From Mycocentrospora acerina (taxonomy: Eukaryota; Ascomycota; Dothideomycetes; Pleosporales), in contig JAKUHH010000084.1 of NCBI GenBank assembly GCA_022701365.1, forward strand, positions 124,001-188,000: a DNA stretch of 64,000 nucleotides, read 5' to 3'. Positions 32,322 to 45,400 of the stretch are shown here, one piece after another. The position numbers and the translations under genes were made by a program. Each line of letters starts with the position of its first letter. Positions within the stretch are counted from its first letter, which is position 1. Under the pieces are notes generated by a model that searched no databases, was not told the origin of the DNA, and was given only the letters and a program-made list of their open reading frames with translations.

Positions 32322-33111
32322 GAAGGTGACGCAAAGAAGCAGACGAACTTGGATAAAGACCAGGCAGATGAGAGTAGTCGGCGGTCATCAATCCAGCGAT
32401 GTGGAAATGTATTGTAGATGGGAAAATGGAAACGAACAAGAGTTTTCTGATGTGGAAAGACAATAGATCAGGTCAAGGCCCTCGAATGTTTTGGCGAAGC
32501 CTGTGTTTTTCCAAGCCAGGTGTAGATGGTAACATTATAAAATAGTGTAATGCTCCACTCACACAATGTAGCATGGAAATCAATGAAATGAGAACCCTGC
32601 TCAACTACTTCCCTTTTTCTCCATCGTTTGAACGCGTTGACGTTGACGTGGGAATTTGACATCAAGTTCCTTTACAGAGCGTCATAGTGACAAGTATTCC
32701 TGACAAACACAGAAACGCGTTCTTTAGATTCTTTCCACTCGCAATACGAAAAAAGACTAGAGAGAGAGACGAGTAGATGATAAATTCGCAATAGTGGAGT
32801 AGGCGATCTCGATGCGCAAACGTCACATCACCACTTTACCGAATCCGGTGGTTAGTGCGATTCACGCGTCGCACCCCAGCATCATGGAAAGCGTGCCAGT
32901 ACCCGCACGACCAATGTCAATTCCTCTCCACGACGCTGCACATTGCACCTAGGCCCTGTATTATTTCACACGCACACGATGAACGTGCAATGATCCTCTA
33001 GCAACAAAAAGTCTCCCGCCCCAGGAAAAACCCCTCGACGCGTCTCTCCGCACGCGTTTCTTGCCAACAACGCACGCGTAGAGTGCTCCTGTAGATCGAC
33101 AGCCCGCCGCC
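32322..33111. other. Intergenic region containing the CDC45 promoter
   Basis: 790 bp with no gene. Five ACGCGT MluI-box motifs occur, at 32715, 32864, 33038, 33052 and 33074. Confidence 0.65.
33038..33079. promoter_or_regulatory. Cluster of three MluI cell-cycle boxes (ACGCGT)
   Basis: ACGCGT at 33038-33043, 33052-33057 and 33074-33079, that is 33-74 bp before the CDC45 start codon. Two more lie at 32864 and 32715. In yeasts this palindrome is the MBF (Mbp1/Swi6 type) site that drives G1/S transcription of replication genes. The gene's identity makes function plausible; binding is inferred. Confidence 0.75.
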
Positions 33112-35730
33112 ATGTACCTCCCACGAAACCTCATTGCGCACCTCTACCAAAACCTCGTCAAACGTACACATGCTGCCGCCCCGCCAGTGCTTTTGCTGGT
33201 CGCCCTTGAGCCAGACGCGCTGTGTGCCTGCCGCATCCTGACCGCGCTGCTGAAGCGTGACTACATTCCCCACAAGATTCAGCCCATAGCCGGTTATGGC
33301 GACCTGTCACGTGCGGCAGACGAGCTGGTGCGGCCCATGCGGACAACCGAAGGGGGAAGTGGGGGCGTAGTCGTGTGTTTGGGCGTTGGTGGCATGGTGG
33401 ACATGGAAGAGATATTAGGCCTGGATGTCGATGAGAATGGGGAAGGAGGGTGTGGCGACGTCGAGGTCTGGATCATGGATGCGAGACGGCCGTGGAATCT
33501 TGCAAATGTGTTTGGGACGCCGGCTGTTGAAGACTCGGCGACAGGGGAGCTGGTGAGGAGACGGGCGGGCGTGGACAAGGGGAAGGTGTTGCAGTCGTAT
33601 CAGTCGTCCAAGGGGGGGATCATCGTGTTCGACGACGGCGATATTGAGGAGGAGCTTCAGGCGGAAAGAGCGGCCTATTGTGGGCTAGAAGAAATGCCAG
33701 AAGTTGGCGAAGACGTGGATTCTGACGACGAGTCGGATCACGAGGAGGGGCCGTCGTCTGCGCAGATGCCAAAAAAGAGGAAGTCTTGGGGGGGAGACGG
33801 CGACTCTGACGATGGCATGTCTGACGATGAGCGGCCACCACAAAGACGGAGAAGTAACTCGGTATGTTCAGAACGAATACGAGTAGGAACTGTCTCTAAT
33901 AAACACTAGGGGGGATCAATACCGTCGTCGCCAGAACGAAGACCCGTACGGCGAGGCCTCATGATCGAGAACCAACTAGGTGGTTCTTCAGACTTCTCCC
34001 GCTCAGACTCCCGCAGTCGCTCAGCTTCGCCCTCCGTGGCAGCCCCCAAAGAGCAATCTGTGAAAAGTCTACGAAAACAGCTCGTTGTCATGCGTAACAA
34101 ATACACAAAAGTCCTCGACAAGTATTACCAACTCGGCGCCTCCTACTCAGAGCCCGTATCCTCTCTCGTCTACAACCTAGCATCCGATCTGGGTCGCGAA
34201 GACAACGATCTCCTTTGGAATGCCATTGTTGGTGTCAGCAGTCTGGAGCTCTACGGTCGAACAGGTAGCGGTGTTGGCTTGAATCCCCTCTCTGCTGCTG
34301 GCGGCTCAGCGGGTTGGAATGGAAATCGTGGCGAGCAGATCCGTTCTGTCTTGAGAGACGAAGTCCGTCGTTTGAACCCCGTCACAGATGCTCATGGTGT
34401 AGCCCGCGACGCAAGTATGGGTGATGCCAGCGGCGTGATCCCCACCAGCGCTCGCTCTGCAACAGATAAATCCATCCGTCTCTCCCCTGAGCCACGCTTC
34501 CTCCTCCTACGCCACTGGTCCCTATATGAAAGCATGCTACACTCGCCCTACCTCTCCGCAAAACTACACATCTGGAGTGACGCGGGGCAAAAGCGTCTTG
34601 CAAAGTTACTAGCCAAAATGGGTGTATCTCTGTCAGAATGCAAACAACGCTACACACACATGGACATGGAACTAAAACGCGGCCTCCGCGAACGCCTCCT
34701 GAAATTCGCACCCCAGTACGGCCTCGATGGACTCGTCCCACCTCCACCACGGAGTGGCGATATGAAAGACGGCTGGGGCTTCGTCCGCTGTTGGGGCTGG
34801 AAAGCCTGCCTCTCCGCCATCGATGCAGGCGTAATCCTAGGCGCCATCCTCGAAGTCGGCGATGTAAAGTCCTTCACCCAATCCACCTTTGATCCCACCA
34901 CCGCACCCTCTTCCACAGAAGTCTCGACCCAAGACCAACAACTCGCCGCCCAAGAACACATCACCGCACGCTTCTACACGGCCTACGACGCACTAGGCTC
35001 CATAGACGTGCTCCTTCCCCACATCGCCACAGCACAACACCTCCACCGTGCCATCCTACGCACTGGCACTCAACTCATCGAGAAGAAGCAAATCCGCCAC
35101 CTCCGTGCCTTCCGCATGGCCGTCGTAAAGGAAGGCCCCGACGTGCACCTATTCACCCACCCCGGGGCGCTCACCAAACTCGCCCTCTGGATCGCCGAAG
35201 CCATTGTCGAGCTAAACGGCACCAACAAGACAAAGGGAAGCGAACTCGTCATGGCCGGCCTTGACGAAACAAGGGGCCTGTACGTCGTCGTCGGGCTCGG
35301 CGGTGGCGGCGGCGCAACCGAGTCGGCCAAACAGCGCCTGCAGAAGCGCGAAGCAAAGCAAGCCCAAAAAGAACAACGTCGCGTGGAGAAGCTCGCCGCA
35401 AAGGAAAAACGCAAACAAGCCCGCAGAGCGCGCAATCTCGCCGCAGATATCCACGACGACAACGACTCGGACGAAGAAGACATCGACACTGAATCCGAAT
35501 CCGAAGCCTCGTCTTCTTCGTCGAGCGATGACTCGTCGGATGACGACGAGGAGAAGAAGAAATCCCCGTCAGAAAGGAAAAACCGCTTTGGCAATGCGTT
35601 CCAGGAGGTTGTCCGCGAGACGGGGGCGCGAGTCAGGATGGACAGTTTTGAGGCGTGTGTGATTGAGATTCGGAAGGAGGACCTGAGTGGGTTTCTGGAG
35701 AGGCTGAGTATGAAGGCTGTTGTGGGGTGA
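33112..35730 (+). CDS. CDC45: DNA replication initiation factor Cdc45 (CMG helicase subunit)
   Basis: Two exons: 33112-33861 and 33910-35730 (48-bp intron GTATGT...ACTAG, phase 0); 856 aa. It begins MYLPRNLIAHLYQNLVKR. Family landmarks include LEPDALCACRILTALLKRD, GDLSRAADELV, WIMDARRPWNLANVFG and GGIIVFDDGDIEEEL. A long acidic and Arg/Ser-rich linker (about 200-275: DSDDESDHEEG, KKRKSWGGD, PPQRRRSNS) precedes the second half, which starts with MRNKYTKVLDKYYQLGASYS. Further blocks are WNAIVGVSSLELYGR and LRHWSLYESMLHSPYLSAKL. A second acidic/serine run (DSDEEDIDTESES) lies near the C-terminus. Cdc45 joins Mcm2-7 and GINS to form the replicative helicase. It is essential and cell-cycle regulated, consistent with the MluI boxes upstream. 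Confidence 0.93.
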
Positions 35731-36269
35731 GGAGGAGGATATGGCATGGCATGTTTTTGGCGTTGTGTTGTCTTGTTGTAGTTTAAGGGAGGGACGGGTT
35801 GGGAATATCGGCATCAGATAGGATGGGGTGGGTTGGATTGGATTGGGATTACAAATAGCCATGTACATGGCGAGGGAAAGGGGGTGTGAATAAATGGAGG
35901 GAGAGGGAGGGAGGGAAGGAAGGAGAGGGGCGTTTAGCAGTCCAGCGACTATTTCCATATAGCATATTGATATCAACTATAATCTTCTTCTTCTTCTTCT
36001 TCTTCTTCTCAAACAAACAAACAAGTCATTCCACAAAAAACAGTTATGCATTCACCTCAACCCACCCACTTACTCCGTCTATTCCATCCTGCTCATTCCT
36101 CACTCAGACCCCTCTCCCTCCTCCTAGTACAAAACAAGCAAACGAGAAGAATGCAAAAAAAAGAAAGGCATCGAAGTGGTATCACAGCACCAAACGCTCA
36201 CAAAAATTTCCGCCATGAACGAACAGCCCGTCTTCCTCCCCCTCCTCTCCTCCCCCAACCCAAGAAGCC
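35731..36269. repeat. Low-complexity gap between convergent CDC45 and acyltransferase genes
   Basis: 539 bp with GGATT-like units near 35820-35850, a GGGAG-rich block (35898-35930), a TTC trinucleotide run (about 35983-36010) and C-rich stretches. No coding signal. Confidence 0.7.
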
Positions 36270-38677
36270 CTACTTCCTCTTGCCCATGCTCAATCCCCCC
36301 TCATCCTCATCTTCCTCGCTATCCGACCCAACCCCGCTACTACTCCTCCTCTTCTTCGTGCGGTCCCTCACCCCATCCTTCAGCCTCCTTCGTACCTCGT
36401 CCAAGTTCCCATCAATTGTACTAAATGGCTTGAGCTGGAATCCCAAGTTCGCCGAACTAGCATTCCTACTGCGGCCCTTCTTGGGCGTATGGTGATTCGA
36501 CGAGAAGATGTCTTGGTTGGCAAGATCCCCAAAGGATTCGTTGCGGGGGATTTGGTGGTCGGGTGACGTGGGCGACGTGGGGTCGGCAATAGAAGAGGAA
36601 GAGGATTTGCGGGTTGGCGTCTTGGGCACAACTTCCTTGGGATGGTGGTCTTCGGTCGCGTCAGAGACGTGAGTGAAGGGGTCCTGAAGGATGCGCTTTG
36701 CGTGGAAGTCGTCGTACATCTCAGGTCCAAGAGTGTTGATAATGTCGTTTACACGGACTGCGAGATTGTCGCGGCGGGTCTGGAGTTTTGCAAGTTCGCT
36801 GTTGGAGAAGGGATTCATCATTTTCCACAGGGGACCCAATGATTTGGAGATATCCATTGCGACTTCGCCGAAGCGAAGCGCAGCATACGTGACGGTGGGG
36901 TAGAATATGAATTGGGCGATGACCAGGTATCGCTTTCTGATTCCAGAGGGAAGGTAACCCCAGCAGTTGCTAGTCGAGTACCAGTACAAACCTATGCAGA
37001 CGTACCATACGTAGACAGTAGGGGCAACAGCCATGGCGACCAGAAGTTTCCAGGTAGCCATGACGTCCCTGGCTTGGATTTTGACATTTGAAGCGGCTAG
37101 AGCTTCTTTGGCCTTTTTGTTCGAGTACAACTTACATGCGCCAAACACTGGCGCAAAGAGCAGGGTTCCAGGCAAGACAAACAGCGTCAAAATTAGCAGC
37201 TTCGAGATTCGGTACCAGAACAGGATTAGGGCACGAAGCGGGTGCTTCTTGGCGTGCTGCACTTGATGGTCGCTGATCCCAATAGCGCGAAGTTTGCTGT
37301 TGTACGTTATCACCTCTTTCTTAAGTTCGATAATGCGTGGGTCATCCTTGAAACGTTCATAGCCTTGAACAAGACGGCGATTCAGCTCGACCACTCTAGG
37401 TAACGGAAGCTTTGTGCCTTTGGTATTGTAGAGACGACGGACAGCTTGAATGACCTAGAATCCAACATGTTAGTCACCCCTTTCCGAAGGCGTACTTGAA
37501 TACAACATACCATGAGCGTGTCATAGTCGGGCGCCGTGACGGTCACTCCAAGAAGGCCCTGACGAACCGATTCCAGCATCTCACTGATAGCATCTCGTCG
37601 TCCAGGTCCACCAAACTTTTGCGCCAATTCTGCTGGGACATCAATAGGAGTACCAAACTCGATAACAGCCCTAGAGCGGAATTTGTGAGCATGGAAGTAG
37701 TTCATGCCGACTGGAATGATCTTCAGATTGCAATCGGGCTCGGCAGCCACGGTACCAAGGGCCATAATAGCAACACCAGCTGTAGTAGGTTAGCAAAACG
37801 TCATAAGTTTAACACATTGGATGGACCTTACCTTTCAATGGTAGAAGATCGGTGCGGTCGTGGCTACCACCCTCAGGAAAGATACCAATGCTTCCGCCGT
37901 TGTGGAGCACAGCATGGACAGCATCGTAAACCTCAGTCTGATCAAGCTTGGGCGCAACCAAGAAGTTGATGCCCTCAAATCCATCAGCAGTACCCTTCTT
38001 CTCAGCGGCTCCGTCAACAAAAGTACCGTCCTTAGTCATATCGTTGCGGCCCGTGAGCTGCTGCATCGCAACACCTCCCTTGAAAGGGCGCTTCAGTCTA
38101 ATCTCCTCAGGACCCTTGATTTCCAAGATCTCTGCGGTGGCGGCCTTGTTGTCAACCTTGGGAAGAACAATCGAGCCGCCAACCTGGAACTTTTCGTCTT
38201 CAAAGTTGGTGCCCACACCTCGGACGAGACAAGGATCATTGATGGGGTCGGGAAGGTAGATTACGCCCGTTGCAGGCTTCGTCTGATCCATTGCTCTGCC
38301 CACAGGTACAACACCCGTCAGACCTGCCATTGCGCCCACAAACTTCCGCTTCATCGACTTGTCGGCTATCAGGAACTGGATGCGGCGACCCGAGTATTTT
38401 TTGACGACGCGCATCAGCATCAAAGGGTCAACAAACTATCACATGTCAGCTTTGAGATGCACATATAATACTAGCAGCACACTACACTGCCTACCTGGTT
38501 GGCGTGTGGCGCGCACACAAAGATGACGGGGCCTTCCTTGGGCACCTTCCAGCTACTCCTGGGGTGCACTTCTCGGAAGAAGAGCTCTACGAGAAGCGAA
38601 AAGGTCGAGAGGAAGCTGTCATAGACCAGTTTATTCATAACCGCAATGGGCTTCTTGTCCTTTGCCATTTTGGACAT
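36270..38677 (-). CDS. Glycerol-3-phosphate/DHAP acyltransferase (Sct1/Gpt2-like)
   Basis: Four exons (minus): 38677-38495, 38435-37832, 37779-37511, 37454-36270; introns 59, 52 and 56 bp; 746 aa. The PlsC-type acyltransferase domain opens with the catalytic block FVCAPHANQFVDP, which is restored only by joining exons 1 and 2, and contains the substrate-binding FPEGGSHDRTDLLPLKAG, likewise completed at the next junction. A roughly 100-residue insertion between these motifs is normal for fungal Sct1/Gpt2. Three hydrophobic segments follow at about residues 436-457, 489-510 and 529-547, placing the protein in the ER membrane. The C-terminal 170 residues are Ser/Pro/Lys-rich, a likely phospho-regulated tail. 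It performs the first acylation in phospholipid and triacylglycerol synthesis. ATG 38677 is followed by a second Met three codons later; either could start. Confidence 0.92.
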
Positions 38678-39360
38678 TTGGCCTCGCAGGCTGTTCTTTT
38701 TGCGAGGTATTGGGGGTATTCAAAACGAGTAGTATGCAGATAGCGATGGGTGGGTTGGTGAGGTTGAAAGATGAGATGCGATGCGACGCGAAGGCGATGC
38801 TGAGGACACGCTGGAAGTTGCAGCCTGTTTGCACGTCAGCCGCCACTCCCACAATCACATCCAGGCGACTCCTACCCTTTTCCTGCTATTATCTCGATGT
38901 TGTAGTCATGCGCTACTAGTGATCGTGTGTGAGGTGGGTGAGAGAAGGCACGAGCGCATCAGGCCATAGTCCAGTTTCGAATACCAAGCTCCGGCCCTTC
39001 CGATCCTCGCGATCCTTCAGCGTGAGGAGTTTCGGCAGGAAACAGCGAGCGGCTATGGGCGCGTATAAGAGGTGGCAGAAATGTTGTTGAGCTCGGGAAT
39101 GTGGAGGTTGCTGCAGACAACAGGCCGGGGTTCAGCAGCACGTCAAGAACGTGAAATGACAGGCGTGGCGTATAGCGGGGCAAGGGCCAGCCACAGTCTC
39201 ACTCTGGAAAATGCTGGGGGACATCACCAACATGTCAACATTGCAACTTGGTGTCGAGAAGATTTAAATTGTAGTTATCACATGCCAGTCTTTTGGGGAC
39301 TTGGCAACATGTGCCGTTGCTAGCAATCAAATCTTATTCATTCTCATTAGCATGTCACTA
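38678..39360. other. Intergenic region upstream of the acyltransferase
   Basis: 683 bp between the acyltransferase start and the amidase stop. Overlapping short frames only; nothing recognised. Confidence 0.55.
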
Positions 39361-41390
39361 TTAATATCCTAGTCTCCTCTTGAGCAAGATGTCCCCACCC
39401 GTTACTCCGCTCCTCCCTGGCAGACTCTCCTTAACAATGCCTGCCTTGTAGAGGTCGTTTATGAGCGAGAATAGCATGCCATCACACCCCTTTGCCGCCA
39501 TAAAGTTTGCACTCACGGGTAAGTACTCAACATGCCCAGTAACGGTAGAATTGTATGGTGCTTCACCCACGGGGACCACAAAGTCTGGTGCTTCGCTGAA
39601 GATTGAGATGCGGCTGGTGCCAAAGCCGAATGGCACTCCAGGCGAGGATAGATACGTGTTGCGATAATTGGTTTGGGCTGTTGATCCCACGTACATGACC
39701 AGGCTCCGAGAGCATGTTTCTGCCGATGGGGCGAGGAAAGTGGCTTCGGACCAATTCTTGAATACCGTCTTATTAGAGATGGCCTGCTGTACAGTTTGAC
39801 TCGCATTCGCTCCCCAGCCCCATCGCGCCAACGGGACAGGGTTGACAAATGGACGGCGACCATCATACTTTGCGGCGTAGTCGGCGTAGAACGGCTCGCG
39901 AACAAGTTCAATTTGCTGCTTAGTGATCAAGATAGCGTACGTAAGGTTGAGCACTGAAGTCAGAGGCCCCAAGCTGGGATTGTCTTGACTAAAAGTAGCA
40001 GACACATTGAACGCAGTCGTGTTGGCCTTGAGGAAATCCGTGACGTTTCCAAGGAAGTTGATCAAGAGCTGGTTGGCAACGCTGGCACCAGCTGTGGGCC
40101 AGGCGATAGTTTGAATGCGTTTAGGGTAGGCATTGCTAAGGGTGATGTTGGAGCCATACATGGCCTGGGCAGCTTCCATCCAAAGCACCGGGCTGCGAGC
40201 CAACAAGCCAGCAGTGTCAAGCACCGGGCTAAGTGGCATTGTGTGGTCGAGGGAGACAAGACCGTGAGAAGGTCTGTTCCCATAGATTCCCTGGACCTGT
40301 GCGGGACCACGCACGCTTCCTCCAGTGTCAGAACCAAGTGTGACATCCAGCCATGAGTATGAGGCCGCACCGGCTCCTCCGCCAGAAGAGCTGGATGATG
40401 TATCTTGGTAACCGTCACCTCGAGGATTAAATGCTTCGTGGTAATCGACCCAATCGGCTGTTGCAGTCTCACCGTTTGCGAATTGCGAGGTGACCATCTT
40501 TCCAACGATCACAGCTCCAGCATCAATAAGATTTTGAACGGGGGGCGCAGTATTCTTAGCCGGCGAGTAGAGCCAGTACCATGCTCGGTTACCGTTGGAG
40601 GTTCGTAGACCTTTGATATCGTAAATGTCCTTGATTCCAATACGAACTCCTGCAAGCGGCTTCTTGGCTGTCTTGGTGAAATACAAACGGGAAGGGACAG
40701 CAATAGCAAGCTTCTGGCCAACAGTACTAGCAGGTAATACTGAATAAGAGTCTTTATCGCTAGCAATAGCAGACTCCAAGAAAGCACCTTGCACATCTGA
40801 GAATAGTCTCCAGGCTTCGTAGACATTGCCAGCGGCATTGATGAAGTACGGGCCAGGGTTCAACTTGCTGGAGGCGGTGCCCTCGAGGAGTTTGAGAGAG
40901 CTGTTGAAAGGCTTGCTGCTGCCTTGTATGTACAGTGCTACGAAAGGTTAATTCAAGGTTCCAAAAGTTGGCATTGAAAGATGACACCCTCGTCTTGTAT
41001 AGAACAGTCTTTGACGCTTTAGGCCTTGGGAATACAAATTTTATTGGAGTTGACTGAGCAAACTCCCGTTGAGAAGATGCAGGCTGGCCAGAGGGACCAC
41101 TAACCTTCAAGAAATCCTTCTTGCCAGACGTCATCCTGCTTTCCATACGTGGTTGTGATGGAGGCGAGATCCAAGGCACCAGAACCGTCACCTTTCACTA
41201 CTGTAAAAGGTACAAAGTCGGCACTCTGAAAAGAAGACTTGATTGAATCGTATCCCGCAATATGAGCAATTGGTTTCGGTGGGAGGAAATAGTCAATGTC
41301 TGTCAAAGATACAGTAAAACCAGTGGACGAGACGGCAGCTTGAACGCTGGACACGAAACCGACAACACCAAGTGACCCGAAGAAGCCCAT
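39361..41390 (-). CDS. Secreted amidase-signature family protein
   Basis: Two exons (minus): 41390-41105 and 40937-39361, with a 167-bp intron (GTTAGT...TCGTAG); 620 aa. The N-terminus is a signal peptide (MGFFGSLGVVGFVSSVQAAV). After a roughly 150-residue N-terminal region comes the amidase signature domain: catalytic Lys198 in GVRIGIKDIYDIKG, the Ser-rich SSSSSGGGAG that supplies the cis-serine (about 279-280), and nucleophile Ser303 in GSDTGGSVRGP. The Ser-cisSer-Lys triad is therefore complete. Several N-glycosylation sequons (NITL, NVTD, NNTT-like) fit secretion. Such enzymes hydrolyse amide or ester bonds; the substrate is not predictable here. The intron is placed where the frame requires one base (GAAG|GTTAGT) and restores ALYIQGSSKPF. 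Confidence 0.87.
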
Positions 41391-42423
41391 CTTGAATGAG
41401 ACCTGTATATATGCCTTGAATGGAACAGAGTACTTGATCGTGGTACAGCGTAGGTGTTCATTTTATAGTGCTTACATCGGAGTTTACTCCCACGGTACTT
41501 CACCCGAGTCACGCTCAGGCCCACCGGTCGAAGTCCGCTATCGAATTCTTTCCGCGAAGGTCAAGGAATCATGCAGGACAACCCCGGACACGAGGTCAGG
41601 TACCGGCACAGGTAGGCTTGGTAGCACGATAAGCGTAACACTGTCAAGCTCCAAGAGGCCAATACCATAGACTCGTCACGCTAGTTGCATGCCAATACGT
41701 AAACAGCTTGAAAGCCATCGCAAACAGGAACTCGGACAAATATTGATGCCCTCCCACACGTGGGTATCGTGCTTATCGCGAGGTGTTCGGGGGAGTGGAG
41801 TTGCGGTTGACAGCCGATAAAGCTACCCTGGTAGGCGCTTGGCAGCAGCCGGGAGGGAGGTTGGGCATGTTGCTTGAATCTGTCGACACGCCCTATGAGC
41901 GTGAGACGGGAGGAAGTTGACCAACGTGAGACTTGATTACAGGGAAAATTGTCTGGCAGAATTGTGAAGGTTGAATGGGTGGTTGACGGGTCGGCGGCCA
42001 CTGACCAGCCATCACGCATGGAGAACGCTGACGTCATGTTGAAGACGCGTCGACTGAGCGTGTATGGCTACTACGAGAGTGAAGCAGAGAGGCGAGGCAT
42101 TGTGCCGCTGGGCTGTGTTGCCAATTTAACGCGTTGGCAATAGTCTTGAGGTGTCCCAGCAGGGCGGCTTGAGTCGCGGAGGTGTCGGCGCGCATAGGAG
42201 CGACGCTTGTGGGGTCAAGCGCCTGCCGTACTCGACGCGCATTATTCTGCGACACTCCACACCCTTTACCACACGACACTCGACACGCCCACGACTTTAA
42301 CGCGTCCGTGATTCCCATCAGCCACGAGCCCCCTGCCAACCAGGAACAACACTAGCCGACCTTGCGCAATTGCTGCAGCTTCATCCGCACATCTAGACGC
42401 GGCGAACAGCCCAAACGGGCACC
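41391..42423. other. Divergent intergenic region, amidase / ISWI remodeler
   Basis: 1.03 kb with short frames only (for example 41949-42143) and no conserved protein. It must contain both promoters. Confidence 0.55.
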
Positions 42424-45400
42424 ATGCCGCGAAAGAGCAGGAGCAGCGTCACCGCCGAGGAGCCCTCGACGGCAGACGTCTCGACACACGAGGACACGGA
42501 AATGCAGGACCAGGACGACAGGATGAACGGGTTCAAGAAGTTTGGGGTAAGCGCGACCACCTGCGCCTTCCTGGTGCACTCTCGAGCAAGCAGGCTGGGC
42601 GGGATGCAGCAAGCCGGGGACATGCAGAGCAAGCAGGCTAACATGACAACCGCAGTACAACCAGGACACACCTGACTACACGGTACCGACTCTCCCCGCT
42701 CCATCGCGCCTTCCCCAGCCCCAGCACGCTAACACGCATCCAGGACACGGACACGACACCAAACACACGAGCAACCAGCGTAACAGGCGACGCGCCAACG
42801 GACGGCCGCAAGAAGCGTGCCGCAGAGATGAACATGCGCAAGAGCATGTTTGGCAAGAAGCACGACCGCCTGGGCGCGTCCAAGGCACGTCTACACCGTC
42901 TGGCGCATTCCCACATGCACGTTGCGCTAACATGACGCGCCACTACAGGAAGACGACACAATTCGAAGATTCCGGTACCTGCTTGGCCTGACGGATCTGT
43001 TCCGCCACTTCATCGACACAAACCCCAACCCCCACATCAAGGAGATTCTCGCCGAGATCGACCGCCAAGACGCTGAGGAGATCAAGAAGGCAAAGGCCAG
43101 CAAGGTCCGCAAGGGTGGAGCTGCTGCCGAGCGTCGTCGCAAGACAGAGCAGGAAGAAGACGCTGAGCTGGTGCGTGAGGGGAAACACGGCGGCCACAAT
43201 GAGACGGTTTTCCGGGAGTCGCCAGGCTTCATTGCCGGTGGAACCATGCGTGACTACCAGGTTGCTGGTCTCAACTGGCTGATCTCCCTCCACGAGAACG
43301 GTATCTCGGGTATCTTGGCCGACGAGATGGGTCTCGGAAAGACGTTGCAGACCATCTCCTTTATTGGCTACCTTCGCTTCATCGCCGGCATCACTGGGCC
43401 CCATCTGGTCGCTGTGCCCAAATCTACCCTCGACAATTGGAAGCGCGAGTTTGGCAAGTGGTGCCCGGACATTGACGTCTTTGTGCTGCAGGGAAACAAG
43501 GATGAGCGTGCCCAGTTGATTCAGGATCGACTGGTCAACGAGAACTTTGATGTTTGCATCACCAGTTACGAGATGATCTTGCGCGAGAAGACGCATCTCA
43601 AGAAGTTTGCTTGGGAATACATCATCATCGACGAAGCCCATCGTATCAAGAACGAAGAGTCTTCGCTCGCACAGATGGTCCGCGCATTCAATTCGCGAAA
43701 CCGATTGCTCATCACAGGTACCCCGCTCCAGAACAACTTGCACGAACTTTGGGCACTTCTCAACTTCCTGCTGCCGGATGTTTTCGGTGATGCGGCCGCC
43801 TTCGACGACTGGTTCTCTCAGCAGGAGGGAGACTCCGATACAGTGGTTCAACAACTTCATAAAGTTTTGCGACCCTTCTTGCTTCGACGTGTCAAGGCCG
43901 ATGTCGAGAAGTCGCTGCTGCCCAAGAAAGAAGTCAACTTGTACGTGGGCATGTCCGACATGCAAGTCCAGTGGTACAAGAAAATTCTCGAAAAGGACAT
44001 TGATGCGGTCAATGGTGGTGCTGGTAATAAGGAGTCCAAGACCCGTCTTCTTAACATCGTCATGCAACTGCGGAAATGCTGCAATCACCCATACCTTTTC
44101 GAAGGCGCTGAGCCTGGACCGCCATACACCACGGATGAACACTTGGTTACCAACGCTGCCAAGATGGTAATTCTTGACAAGCTTCTGAAGCGCATGAAGG
44201 CCCAGGGCAGCAGAGTCCTCATCTTCTCGCAGATGAGTCGTGTATTGGACATTATGGAAGACTACTCTGTTATGCGAGGTTACAACTACTGTCGTATCGA
44301 CGGTTCCACTGCCCACGAGGACCGTATTGCCGCCATTGACGACTACAACAAAGAGGGCTCAGAGAAGTTCCTGTTCCTTTTGACTACTCGCGCTGGTGGC
44401 TTGGGTATCAACTTGACTACTGCAGACATCGTCGTCCTCTTTGACAGCGACTGGAATCCGCAGGCAGATCTCCAAGCCATGGACCGCGCTCATCGTATCG
44501 GCCAGACTAAGCAGGTTTACGTATTCCGTTTTGTCACAGAAAATGCTATTGAGGAGAAGGTGTTGGAGCGTGCTGCTCAGAAGCTGCGTCTCGACCAGCT
44601 GGTTATTCAGCAGGGTCGTGCGCAGCAGCCCGTCAAGAATGCTGCATCCAAGGACGAGCTCTTGACTATGATTCAGCACGGTGCCGACAAGCTGTTCAAC
44701 AGCAAGGGTCCACTCGACACAGTCACTGGCGAAAACAGCGCAGACGACGACGACTTTGATGCAATCATGAAGCGCGGTGAGCAGTTGACGCAGAAGCTTA
44801 ACTCGAAGTACGAAACGCTTGGTCTTGATGATCTGCAAAAGTTTACATCAGATTCTACTTACGAGTGGAACGGCGAAACGTTCCAGCCGCGCAAGAAGGA
44901 TGTCGGACTGAACTGGATCAATCCGGCAAAGCGTGAGCGTAAGGAGCAGAACTACGGTATCGACTCGTACTACCGAAAGGCTCTGACAACTGGAGGCCGA
45001 ACCGAGAACAAGGGGCCCAGGATTCCTCGAGCGCCAAAGCAAATCTTGATTCACGACTATCAGTTTTTCCCAGAAAAATTAGCAGAACTTCAAGACAAAG
45101 AGACTGCCTGGTACCGCAAAGAGAATGACCTGAAAGCACCCCTTCCCGACGGCCCTGACGAGGACCTTGAGACTCGTGAAGCTGATCAGGAACTTGCGCA
45201 AAAGGAGATCGATAACGCTGAGCCACTGACAGAGGAAGAGAAGGCTGAAAAGGAGCGACTACTCGAGAAGGGATTTCCTGACTGGTCCAAGCGAGACTTC
45301 CAGGCATTTTTGCGCGGCTCCGGTAAGAACGGCCGAACAAACTACGAGGCCATCGCAGAAGAAGTTGGAGAGAAGACGCCCGAAGAGATTGCAGAATACG

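Noticed and set aside
33620..35747. Antisense frames across CDC45
   Set aside because: Shadows of the Cdc45 coding strand, including its acidic runs.
42943..44316. 457-codon minus-strand frame opposite the ISWI ATPase
   Set aside because: A mirror of a strongly coding, codon-biased gene. The plus strand has all SNF2 motifs; the antisense frame has none.
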